Assembly (NCBI GenBank): GCA_018343915.1
Contig: JABRWF010000002.1
Location: forward strand, 496,001-560,000
Origin: Agroathelia rolfsii
Lineage: Eukaryota; Basidiomycota; Agaricomycetes; Amylocorticiales; Amylocorticiaceae
DNA: 64,000 nt
Direction of reading: 5' to 3'
Shown: piece by piece, positions 1 to 13,202 of the stretch
Layout: the number at the start of each line of letters is the position of its first letter
How positions within the stretch are numbered: position 1 is the first letter of the stretch
The notes under the pieces: model-generated
Told to the model about the DNA's origin: nothing
Database searches by the model: none
The model's input: the letters and a program-made list of their open reading frames with translations, nothing else
Position numbers and translations under genes: made by a program

Positions 1-166
1 AGGTCCGGGCTTCCTAAGTTGGCTGCCGTTCTGCATAACTGTGCCAGGATGAAAACGCATATAAGGCCCATCGTATAAGCACATTGCCAACCCATCACCG
101 TTCCCTGTCCATCGAATCACCTCCTCTCCAGCTCTTCTTCTCTTCGTTCATAAAACGCATACAACA

Positions 167-839
167 ATGGAGAAGGCTACCTCATCTCGCCGCCAAACAA
201 CCAGGACATCCACCAAAAGTCTCTGCACCCTCTCAGAATGGTCCAGAGTACACATAAAATCTGTCTTTGAGGCCAAGACAGACGAGAACTGCCTGGAGGC
301 CATTGACTCCACATTCTCCCAAGACATTGCTGTCACCTTCAACGGCCAACCCATTCGCCGAGATGACATCAGAAAAATGGTAAGAGATTCATCATCATTA
401 TGATTACGCATATAGTTAGCTCATATGGAAATGTACATAGGTTCTCTCTATGAGACATACAGCATGTGCAAATGGGCTATCAGTACACTGGGAACAAGCC
501 GTCGAATTAGCAGATGACCCTAGAACTAATAGGGTAAGTCATGGATGATTTTTTATCATGTTCTCCGAGATGAAGTACTCACACTCCTTTCAGGGCGGGC
601 GATTTGACGGCTTCTACATCCTCCGCGGCTTATCCAGGAGAGCACCAGACTCCGGTGAAGTTGAGGAGTATGAGCGCTATAAAAATGTTTCTGTAACGTG
701 AGCATGGTCTTTGCAATCTCTCAAGAACTCTGCAAGCTAATCTGTCCATAATAGAATTGCCTCCGAGTCTTCGGATCCCAATGCCGACACTCGACGAATA
801 GTCAGGCTTGATTACATCGCTTCAGACGTTAGAATATGA
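167..839 (+). CDS. Small NTF2/SnoaL-like hypothetical protein (164 aa)
   Basis: Four exons (167-379, 441-533, 594-697, 755-839) joined by three GT-AG introns of 57-61 nt give an uninterrupted 164-residue protein. It starts METATS-like (M-E-K-A-T), has an acidic/polar helical N-terminus with a Trp-containing segment near residue 24, and a central stretch reading GGRFDGFYILRG that resembles the beta-strand core of NTF2-like folds. No catalytic motif, signal peptide or membrane segment is visible. Small intron-rich proteins of this kind are common and uncharacterised in Agaricomycetes; the NTF2-like assignment is an inference from size and pattern, not from a diagnostic motif. The splice model is well supported because every junction keeps frame and the first exon would otherwise run into a stop shortly after the donor. 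Confidence 0.6.
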
Positions 840-3800
840 TGACGATGATGATGATGCCCGTGGAGACCTTCAAACCTTAGATTTATTCGTAATATGTATT
901 ATTTATATAGAGCTAGTGATACATCCCTCCTATTAGAAGACATTTGGATTAGACAAACTTAACATGCTGCAACGAAACTTGAAAAATTCTAAGTGATTGA
1001 TGGATGATATGATGCAAACGATATAAATATCTATTCGGTGTTGATTCTAATTTTGATGTCAGTGCTCTGTCAAATGGAGAATAGGCTAATACATTTTGAT
1101 GGCAGTAGTAACACACGTTACATACTTGCGCTGACAGGTAATACGTATCCATGTGCATATTTTTCTTGTTGTATAACAACTCAGGCGAATTCATGTTATG
1201 TACATTTGTCCGCATCGACCGGGCCTTCGACAGAGCAACCATCTATGCTGAGAAAAAAAATGAATATAAGCTCGTCGGCGTGACCGCCGCGGCGGACTCA
1301 AACCTGAGCTTGCCGAGTTTTCTCCCGTAAATGACAATGTGCATGGAGCTCCAGGTCAGTTCATAGCAGGAATACTGTCGGATAGAGAAAATATCGACGT
1401 TGCTTTGAATATTGATACCCCTGGTTGCAATGATGTGAAATATGATTCTGGAGAGAAAAGAGAAACTGTATCGGACAGGAAGGGATGGACTTTGGAATAC
1501 ATCAACAGCGTGATCATCAGACCTTGGTGCCGTTGAATTAACTTGGAAATTAAAGAGGGTCTTGATTCGAGAAGCCGCACAGGGTAGATCGGATGTACGG
1601 GCCCGCACGCTGCTCACACTCACTGTAAAGGTCTTCTTCTGGTATCACACTGGCAGCCGTTGCTTGGCACTCAAATCATGGTTTAGAGCGGCGAGCTGAG
1701 TAAAAGTATTCTTACATACGCTCACCACTTGGGTCGCAACAAGCGAAACGAGGGCCGCAGTGACGGCAGTATCCGAATGCTTGAAGAATAGGCGGCTCAG
1801 CCATCGGCGGACTAACAGTGAAGACCCTTGTAAAAATAACAGCTAAACAACTCGATGACACGATCGTGAGAGGACGTGATAATGTGATGAATGCACTCGG
1901 CTCTCAAGTCTGAACGCTTGTTAAACGCGGAATCTTGTGCGGCCCAGGTAACAAGAGCGAGCGGACCGCATTCCGTACCGAGACATACCGGTCCCGCACT
2001 TCAATTGCAATCTGGATCCCTCGATTGGTCGGCAAAAGCAAAACAGCGACGCGTTTGCTTTGGATATGTCGACGTTATAAGTAAACAGTTTACTAGACAT
2101 AGTATAATTGCCCAAGCTAAGGGCGGAAGCGTTCCAACTTGAAAATATAATATTTTCTTCATGATCTCAATACTGATTAGAAGACGGTGCTTTGGTGGCG
2201 AATTCAACGTTTGATATTTTACGCGAGGTTTCCGAGTCGTTCAGGACTCCGGCCTCTTGTCCGGCCTCTCTGTTGTACATGACTGACAGGCATAAGGTTA
2301 GTAAAAGTTGGTGAATGTTAGCATTTGATTCACTGATCAATCAATGATCGATGAATTATCATGCATAATCCAGGGTGCAAGGTTAACTAGTGTACACATG
2401 TCACTGCTTGACGGCGAAGTTTAAAGAGAAGCTCTTCAGGGCTACCGGCTTGGGTAAATGAATGTGGTGAGGAAGAGAAGGCCAAAGCGCGCCCCCCAAT
2501 ACGTCAAGACGGCGGCCGATGCGTCCGGAGAATAGGAGGTATAGTCGCGTTCCTTCGAGGTTTGAAAGCGTTTGTACGTCGGTGGGTGCCATATTCCATC
2601 CTGTTATTGAGGAAAGTGTGCCTGATCCACGATATGCAACAGTGGCTCCATTAACGATACAAACCCGTAACGACCTCATTGGCATTCTATATTTCTTAGG
2701 ATGACAACTGAACGCTTGGCAAGTTAGCGTGTCGCCAAGTCCTCGGCTTAACACCTGGGTCGAGACTTACTATACTCTATACGTACTCTGATTATCAGTG
2801 CCGAGTTGCCGATAAAACTCGATGCGAGGTGATAAAGTGATTATTGCTCCTTCCTGACCAAGAAGGCGCCATCATCGGTTTGCTTGTGCTTTTACACAAC
2901 CATGTGCTACAACTCTTCTGATTCCTTGAAACAAGGAGAAGTGGAGATGGTGGCGGTTGGTGAAAGTATTAGAATATCCTCTTGGGCTCAAACCGAGTTG
3001 ATAAGTAATAAACCCATTTCTTATCCTCGCATTTACGTAGTGTTGAATCTGGGTCTCATGTTCTACATCGCCACCTGCTCTCAAAAAGTGGATGGTTAGT
3101 CTTGGCCGGTTGGAAGAGCCTGGAGGATGCGAAAATCGCGCGCGGGCATCATGATTTGCCTCTTTATGGTCTTGTCTCACCATTCAGAAAATGTTTTGCG
3201 CGCGAACGCTTATCCCTAAGTTCCAGTAAGCACACTAGAAAATTACTTGTATGAGCCATCCATCAAACGAGTTTCCAAGTGAAGAACTTATGTAGATGTT
3301 TTACCGAGTTCCGCATCGGCGCTTGCCAGGAGAACCGGTTATTGTAGCGTCCGGGTCTGCATAGTTGAGACGTGTCAAGGCCAGTCTGAAATACATGATG
3401 TACGTAATTCCCATCAGACATCATTCATTTTACTTTGTGATGCCTGATTTTTCGTCCGCGGTATCAACCTTTGGACCAAGAACTGCCGAAGGCGGCTTTC
3501 ACTTGCTGACTACAATAGCGAACCGCGTGATACAGAGAAGCTATCTGAGTATGGATCAACACGGCGTTGGAGCATCCCTCAAAAGATAGGAGAGGCAGGC
3601 TCAAATAATGCGGCGTAGGCATACATGTACCGGCATCATGAGGCCTCCCATGAACACTGAAGCGTGCTTGGATATTTCATGACCTTCTAACTTTGTGATG
3701 GAAACTATGCGGCTTCGTGAGCCAAGAAAGCGGCCTAATACAAAAAAGCTTACCTGGCACATGTAAAACGCATGTTATCATGAACGAAGCCTTGATTTTG

Positions 3801-5749
3801 TCTTCGAATGATACGGAACAAGCAGCGCTTATGATAAAAAAATTGATTTGGTGTACAGCACGCTCTTATCATTCCATCAGTATATGCACCACTACTAGAA
3901 TGCGGGAGAGTCAACACATGGCTAGCAGAGAAGAAAAGAATCCAAAGATTCGACTTCGCATTGGTAAAACGTATCGAGGCTGTGTAAGATAAAATGGCAA
4001 CAAGTACACAAATATCAATCAACTTACGATGACGTTACACCACTACATACAATATTGGGCTGTGCTCGACCGTGATGATCTTTAATAATTATTCTTCAGA
4101 ATATTGTCCCTATGACCAGGGTCAACGACGCCGGCATTCGTGTCGAATTAAGCATAGCCAAGCCGTAGCCTTAGATCTCTAGGGTCAAGTAGCGTCGGCT
4201 CCGGTTTAAGTGTCTTTGATTGGAAAAGACGTAGTAATTCCCCAAGTAGCAAGGAGCCCGCCGCTGCGTTCAGCCCACGCCCAAGAAGGGGATAGCTAAG
4301 GACATCTCTTCGATATTTTGCTGTATTTAAATTGATAGGAAAAGAGCTATAGTTTCTAGCAAAAGTCGATAAATAAATAGTCGATTTTACCTTCAAGAAT
4401 ACTGCATGAGATTGAAGACCATGAACTGAAGGTGGGGATAATCAGGCTATTGGAAGCCTTGAGTCCTGAGTCATAGGTGCCGACACTTAATTGGAGCCTA
4501 GTGCCGTTCCAGCTTTCTCTATAGGCGGTTCCCGGTCGTTACTCTTTCTCTCACGGAAGAGCAATCATCCGAGAGCGGGCCGCAGTGTGTATGAGGCGGG
4601 GTCGTTGTAGAGGTCAGGTGGATCATCATAGCAGCTATCTACCCGTTCATCAGGGGTGCGCGGGTAAAGCTAGTGGGCCGGGAAGAAGCTCATATAGATT
4701 GTTAATAAATTTCCAAGCTGAAATGACACAGAATCAATGGATACCATCAAAACACCTTCCGGACACCCACGAGTTCTGAGAAGGAAGGGGAAAACGAAAG
4801 CAGACCACATCATCAATCGTGTGCACCATGTACACGTAGTACCGACGGACCGTGGAGTGGTGATGGGGGAGGGAGACCTGAAAGTGGTGTCACCACATGT
4901 GTGCATCGATTGCGCTTCCAACACATGATGGCCATTATTGTAGATTTGGGGTTGTGGATTGATGAGGGCCGCTATGATCGCTTCAGCACGGTGGTTCATT
5001 ATGGGACATAATGTAAGAAACATCGATGATATAACTTCTTATCCAAGGGGTAAAGAAGGTAAGGATGTGGATAGCTTTTCAAATTCCTTAACCAGTATTT
5101 TACCGTCCAAATCAGGAGGTGCCACAGCAGTCCACAAATTCTGTGGAGAAATGCTATTTCCAGGGCATTCATTATTGAGCACTAGCGATAATGGGCATCC
5201 ACCTGGATCTGGATATTTTCAGGGCATAGTATCGAAGTTAGTCAGATGTTATCTAGCCAAGGGCTTGACTCTTGTATATTTTTCTCGCGCTGATGTATAG
5301 CAGGGCAAATGTCGACTGGAATATTCGAGGCTGAGGATGAAGTACAAAAGCTGAGAATCTGATGACTATTTTAGGGTTACTTCAATTTTAGGTCACGTGT
5401 GAATTTGGAAATTGAATGTATCAGTGGCGAATGCTTAGAAAACAGAATGAAGTAACTGTGATTTCCCCCACCTCCTGGAAACAAGGGGACGATCACCAAG
5501 TAAAGCGGTAAATTTAGAATGATGGACGAAGCATTAAGTGGTTTGATGCGGTACTGCCTAATTAACTGATATTCTTGAAGGGGGTCCTTTCACCAGACTC
5601 GGGAATACATACGCAGAATCAGGGTACGGTTGAAGGCAAGGGCGGCCTTGAAGTAATCATTTCGAGTCATGAGCGAAAAAGAAGAGGCTTTGGCCAGGTA
5701 TATAAACATCATTGCGTTTCCTGTAAAATATCTGAATAAAAAGGGGGTT
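840..5749. other. Gene-free interval, 4.9 kb
   Basis: I see no supportable gene here. The open frames are short, overlap on both strands, lack splice-compatible continuation and show no recognisable motif. The sequence is of mixed composition with local AT-rich patches. It may hold decayed repeats, but I could not recognise terminal repeats or a transposase or polymerase motif by eye. Confidence 0.5.
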
Positions 5750-6600
5750 TCAGCCAAAGCCGGGGAACACTAACCATTCGCGAACTACATATACCGAGGT
5801 TTGTTAGCTTTGATTCCGTTAAAAGGACTACAACGCACCTCTCAAGATGAAATTGGCTAGTACTGCAAGGAAAAGCAGGACACTAATCACAACCGGGCCA
5901 GTAACGTTATCTTTCATCGGTGAAAACATTTAAGGACTAACTCAACCGAGGTACAAAATGAGTGCTCACCAAAGGATCCGGGATAACGGTCACGGATCAT
6001 AGTGATTCGATGTTGGTAGGTAGTATATCCATATATCTAGCGTCACTTCATGTTAAGTTAGGTTATGAGGCAAGACCGAAGTCACTTACAAGAATACCAG
6101 CGCCGATTACGGCATATGAATAAGCAAAATATTTCGCGATATAGTCATCGGATGCGTTGAACAATGCCAATGCCAATGTCCCAACAAGAAGGGATATATT
6201 AGCCCATGCGTTCCAGGCTGATAGAATCCCGCATTTCTCAGTCTCTTACGACAACTCGAGGAATTAAATACGCACTGCGCTCATTAGCAAGCCAAACCTT
6301 GCCTTCGACCCGCACAGGTGTGGATATTTTCTTAGGGGTGTTGACCTTGGGTGGAATGGCGTTAATGGAATGGTAATCTCTAATTTGGTTCGCGGTAGAT
6401 TCCTGCCCATTCTGACGAATAGCGCCATTCCGTGTCTCATCTTCATCGTTCGTAGCCCCAATCCCATTTGGTGGCGAGGCAGAAGGAGAGGAAGGAGTCA
6501 CGACTTGGGTTACAGCACGCCATGATCTCCGGATTACACTGGAAGTGTCGTCCCCAGAGCCTGCAGCCGAAGCGTTTGCTGAGCTGATAGCAGTAGTCAT
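5750..6600 (-). CDS. VTC1-like DUF202 vacuolar transporter chaperone subunit (208 aa)
   Basis: Five exons on the minus strand (6276-6600, 6090-6217, 5970-6036, 5839-5910, 5750-5784) give 208 residues. The N-terminal ~95 residues are polar, Ser/Asn-rich and probably disordered. They are followed by the family signature VRVEGKVWLANERT (about residues 96-109; yeast VTC1 has a PTRVEPKVFFANERTF-type motif), then three hydrophobic segments near residues 113-130, 137-155 and 180-197 separated by a basic RITMIRDRYPGSFD loop. This is the VTC1/DUF202 topology. In yeast the VTC complex makes polyphosphate and moves it into the vacuole. The first intron acceptor was chosen at 6218 because it restores ANERT-WNAW; a nearer AG breaks the frame. 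The protein is longer than yeast VTC1 because of its N-terminal extension. It shares a promoter with the Hsp40 gene. Confidence 0.85.
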
Positions 6601-6604
6601 GTTT

Positions 6605-6785
6605 CACGTGTATGGGTCTTTGAAAGTGCAGTGTCGATTCAGATCCGAGTAGTTCAAGTAAATGAAAGGCTGTAAATTGAAGGTGTTAACTTACGAGTGT
6701 TCGACCTGCGATTTAGTGTCACGTGTTGAAACGTCAGATCATGTGATCACTGACTCGGACCAATATTATCCTTCCCATTCACGTG
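6605..6785. promoter_or_regulatory. Three CACGTG E-boxes in the VTC1-like/DnaJ divergent promoter
   Basis: CACGTG palindromes lie at 6605-6610, 6720-6725 and 6780-6785, inside the 346-bp interval between the two start codons (6600 and 6947). bHLH factors bind this core; in yeast Pho4 uses it to control phosphate genes including VTC genes. Whether a Pho4-type factor acts here is inference. The proximal copy is only 5 bp upstream of the VTC1-like ATG, so it probably lies in the transcribed leader. Confidence 0.55.
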
Positions 6786-6946
6786 GTGTGACGCATTCTG
6801 GCAAGTTCTAGTAGGCACTTGTATGACCGAGATCCATCGTCATCCTCCACCTTATAACGCGCTCAACTTATCTGCATACTTACGACATATCTCTACTAGA
6901 CCTCTTGCACCACTAACACCTATCTGACCTTGTGTCATCCATTAGT

Positions 6947-8212
6947 ATGGGCGCAGACTACTATAAACTCCTTGGTGTCGACAAATCTGCGAGCGAAGAT
7001 GAAATAAAGAGAGCATATAAGAAGATGGTGAGTGAATCCGTCCAATTTATTGATGAGATCGTTTGCTCATATTTTTTGTTTCTCAGGCCTTGAAATGGCA
7101 TCCTGACCGTAATGGGGGCTCGGAAGAAGCGTCCAAGAAATTCAAAGAGGTGAGTTATTATAATACCACTGTACTTTGAAAACTCAAGCTAATTTTCCCT
7201 TGCACAGATTTCAGAAGCGTTTGAGGTCCTCTCTGACAAGAACAAGCGCACCATATATGATCAATTCGGGGAAGAGGGCTTAAAAGGTGGAGGCGGTCCT
7301 TCTCCTGGGGCGGGCGGAGGTCCTGGATTCTCTGGCTTCCCAGGTGGAGGAGGAGCGCATACATTCCATTTCAGTACAGGAGGACCCAGTGGAGGTTTTG
7401 GCGGTTTCTCCCCATCCGACCCCAATGACATATTTGCGTGAGTATTTCTTCGTCTCTCAGCTATACATAGATTACTTACGTGCACTATCAGGAACATCTT
7501 TGGCTCAAGTGGTCTCTTCGGTAACCTGGGTGGCGGCATGGGTGGGCGAAGCTCTTTTGGGGGCGGGGCTTCATCGCCCTTCGGCGATGATTTCTTTACA
7601 CAATCCTCAGGCCCTCGGGGTGGAATGCCACGCCGCTCATCGACTTCGTCGAAACCTGCCGCACCTTCTCCTCCTGCTGAAATTACAAAACCTTTGAAAG
7701 TCTCTCTAGAGGAGCTATACACTGGAACGACGAAGCATCTAAAGGTTGGACGGAAGCTTAGGTCGGGTGTCATCGAAGATAAAGTGCTTGAGATTCACGT
7801 ATTCCCTGGCTGGAAGAGCGGCACCAAAGTACGGTTTCCAAAAGCCGGTAACGAAACAGCGGATGGGGAGAGCCAAGACCTTGTCTTTGTTGTTGAAGAG
7901 AAACCTCATCCGACTTTCACAAGGGACGGTAACGATCTTATCACACACGTCAAGATAAATCTCGTAGATGCCCTCACTGGTGGTGCTGGAAAGCAGACCA
8001 TACAATTCTTGGATGGACGTCGGCTGCTGGTCGAACCACCAGCGGGCGTAGTGAAGCCTCACGATGAGACACGGCTGACTGGCGAAGGGATGCCAATACG
8101 CAAAGACGGGAGTGTAAGGAAAAAGGGAGATCTAATCGTAAAATGGGATGTAGTATTCCCTGAACGACTTACCCCAGCACAAAAGGAGGGAATCAAGAAG
8201 GTTCTCGCTTAA
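6947..8212 (+). CDS. Type II Hsp40 / DnaJ co-chaperone, Sis1/DNAJB family (364 aa)
   Basis: Four exons (6947-7027, 7087-7149, 7208-7437, 7492-8212) encode 364 residues. Residues 1-70 form a J domain with the HPD tripeptide at 32-34, which stimulates Hsp70 ATPase. A Gly/Phe/Ser-rich region follows (about 72-175). The C-terminal peptide-binding domains begin near the [14 protein letters not shown] motif. The CxxCxGxG zinc-finger repeats of type I DnaJ proteins are absent, so this is class II (Sis1/DNAJB1-like), acting in the cytosol or nucleus in protein folding and disaggregation. Length matches yeast Sis1 (352 aa). Introns are 54-60 nt. It is divergently transcribed from the VTC1-like gene. 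Confidence 0.93.
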
Positions 8213-11200
8213 GTAGTAATCCGATACCATGGACATTCTGACGCATATATCCAATGTACTGTACAATAATTTAAGCAATTTTACTTTATTCACACATTAT
8301 ATCACTCATCCTTAATAATCCTGTTTTGGTACAATCCTTTCAGGGAGGAGTCAAGAATTCACAATTGGATACACCAAGATTATCGATATTTCTGTAAACT
8401 TGAATTTAAGGCAGCATTCGAGGTTGGTTATCATATTAACTAGTGACTTCGAAATAAAAAAAATGTAAAGTTAGGCGGCAAGTATGCATTTGCGTGTAAT
8501 ACCAAGTTACCGCTTGTTTTCCTGTTTCAGAATCATATGATCATATGCTTGAATGAGTGCATGTGAGAGTCGAGCAGGAGATTGCGCTCCCGCGGACTTG
8601 GACCAACTACTTCACCTAGTCTTTAGGGTTCTTTGTAAAATTTCAAGCTTCAAGTGTACATGCGACTGGAGAACTCTGATTGTCGCGAAATGTTGAATGT
8701 ACAGTTTGGTATAGCTTGGGAACAAACCAGCTTCATGATCCGATACCCGTTCTTACCTTCCGGTAGCATGCGGACTTGCGCCTACTCATGGCATGAGTAT
8801 TTACCAATCGGCGGTGAGTTGCATAAGGCCCAGCCTGAGGGATCAAGATACTAGATTGATTAGAATTAGCCTGTGGGTTATTTACTACTAAAGGGTCTAC
8901 CGCAACAAGGACTGTTTCAGCAGCCGTGTTTAATATAGGAATAGACTGAGTCCGAGGCTGAGTGAATGTTATGTCCCACAAATTACTGGTATCATATCCC
9001 CTCTCGGTGTATACCTTTTAATATATCCAAGAATAACTCGGTTCGTGATCCGACATCCAAGGCCTGAAGTCAGTCAGATGTGTGCATACACTACCATAGT
9101 TTGTCAGTGTTCAAATTTCTAGGCCATTCAAAATTTCGTGAGCTAACTAGCTCAGATACCCTGTTGATGGGTTCTTTCATGTACACCGATGTTCTTAAGC
9201 GTTGGTGGTGGCCTAGAACGACTGAATGTTTTTTTAATGCAAAATGGAGATCCAAGTTAGTGTCTTTCAATTTTTGCTGCCATCTGGAAGTACAAAAAAA
9301 TCAGTCATGCTAGCTAGATATCAATTGATGTTATTCCATAAATACTACGAATATGCATGTTATCGGTGGTATACTGGATGCGGATATATACCTAGATGTT
9401 CATGGTTCCATACATTCACGGCTTGGGCGCAAAACCACTTCGATGCTGCGGGTCACTTCAGTGCCAGTCTTCTCTGCATCAGCTTCTGTTTAAGCGACCG
9501 ATGCTATCAGTTACCGAGTTCGCATAATGGGAGATGCTGACTTTTCCCATTTTTTTTTCAGGCGCTCATATAGCGCTTATACCCCATAGGTGCTTCGTGC
9601 TCTAGGAGTTTTCATTGGACATAATTCAGTCGTGCTAGTGGATCCAAACTCACTTATAGATCAAGATCAATTCTGCTTGAACTGAGTTATGTAGCAAGTA
9701 TTGAACAGCATATGCATGAATGAGTAAAGGCACACATTTCTCATACAACAGTATCATGGGTATCTCAGGCTCTGTAGGAGACCAGTTATCTAGGTCGTAC
9801 ATAAACTAATGGTGAGTGTTGGAAACAGACCCAAGAATAGCGATATGCAGGTGGGATCACAGGAACTCTGATGCCAGATTTGCTCAACGATGTCCTTGGC
9901 ATCAAAAGCCTATCGCCTGCTTAACAACATTTTTATTCCTCCCGTCCAAATTGTCTGCTTGCCTCGTCTCAACAGGCCCCAGCTCTGGTGGTCCCTTGCA
10001 GGGTCATCAGAGGCGACTTCACGATGAACATGAAATTCCTAGAAGTACCGATCATGTGATGAACAGTTTAAGCTGATAACATCAGTCATTATGCATGTAT
10101 CATGTGGTACCAGCATACTCTAGGAACTCGTTATAGCTTAGACGATGATAAACGCAGAAACCTCGGCTAAACACCTTCATTTGTTTATTGCCACTGGGGG
10201 TATTACTTCAACCAGGCTAACAGTCATTTGAACGAGCCATATCATGGCCAGCATCATCAAACATCAATGACTGTACGGGCTACTATCGGCTGGGTCAAAT
10301 AAGGGAATTTATTCATCTGTGCGGTAAACATAGTTACGGTCGGAGCCATTAAGTCAGACTGCACTATTACAGGATGCGAATTACAATTGTTTCTCTTTCC
10401 CTCGAGTGAGATCTACTTCTCGTGAAGAAATGGACCCATGCATTACATAGATGTCTATTCGCGTTAACGCTTTGTTAAGATGATTACCTGTTTTGAAACT
10501 TTTAAAAATATATTTATTCTTAATTGTTTAAAGTTGATTAATGAGTGCACATAATTTGTCGACAATATCATAATTTTGTTCAATAGCCTAGACATATAGC
10601 ATTAGCTGGTAGAAGGGGCCAAATATTAAGTCGTTTTTATTTGCATTTAAATTTTGAAATATTACGTGTCTTCAGGTCAAGATTGGTTGCTTTTCGGGTA
10701 TAGTAAGCTTGAAGAGGCGCCCACTTCCAGTTTACAGGGCTCAGTATACCATGTCATGCCGTGTATATGTAGCTGTAAAAGACTATACCCGATATCCATT
10801 ACGTTCACCGGCGAAACTCGAAGAATGCTCACGTGTGCTCATGCTGAAATTGATTGCCACATGACATATTCGATAATGTATATTTCACCGTCTCAGAGTA
10901 TCAATTATGCGCTAGCAACTCCGGTTTCGCCGTGTTCTCTCATCATATAAGACCCTTAAGAGTTCCTGTTGATCGTGCATGATCAACGAGACTATTCATA
11001 GAGCACAATCCCAGTGCCAAGCACAATTACCAACTAGTCGGTCTCATTTGCAACGTTTTTCATCACGCTAGGGGTGCATGCTCGGAAAATCTGTGTCCAG
11101 ACTTTCTGCGACACTCATCCGTCGGCGATTGTCAAAGCAACCAAATTTATCCTGTTAGGATACTATAAAGACCTCAAGTAAGCCGGTATACGCTCTGTTT

Positions 11201-11236
11201 GTTCAACAGAAAATCCTGCTTGTGATTTATAGCAGA
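8213..11236. other. Gene-free interval upstream of xylanase A, 3.0 kb
   Basis: No gene or known element is recognisable. There is an AT-rich patch at about 10490-10660. Two GGCTAA hexamers (10165-10170 and 10215-10220) match the core bound by ascomycete xylanase regulators of the XlnR/Xyr1 type. They are about 1 kb from the xylanase start, and that regulator is not established for basidiomycetes, so I attach little weight to them. Confidence 0.4.
11164..11170 (+). promoter_or_regulatory. TATA box of xylanase A
   Basis: TATAAAG lies 67 bp upstream of the xylanase A start codon, the spacing expected for a fungal secreted-enzyme promoter. Xylanase B has a TATAAAT at a very similar distance, which supports the call. 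Confidence 0.5.
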
Positions 11237-13050
<1,814 letters not shown>

Positions 13051-13202
13051 TAGCTCAGTGGTTTAAATTACATATAATCAAATATTTCCTGTTTATCATG
13101 GGTTGATTGGGGTTCAATGTGATAATCAAGCTTCAAATATTGAATTTTTGTCCCCTCAACGTACATAGTCCCAAGTTCGTAGAATATACACCAAAAATAC
13201 GT

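Noticed and set aside
10165..10220. GGCTAA pair as XlnR/Xyr1 sites for xylanase A
   Set aside because: About 1 kb from the start, a 6-bp motif expected by chance, and the regulator is an ascomycete one.
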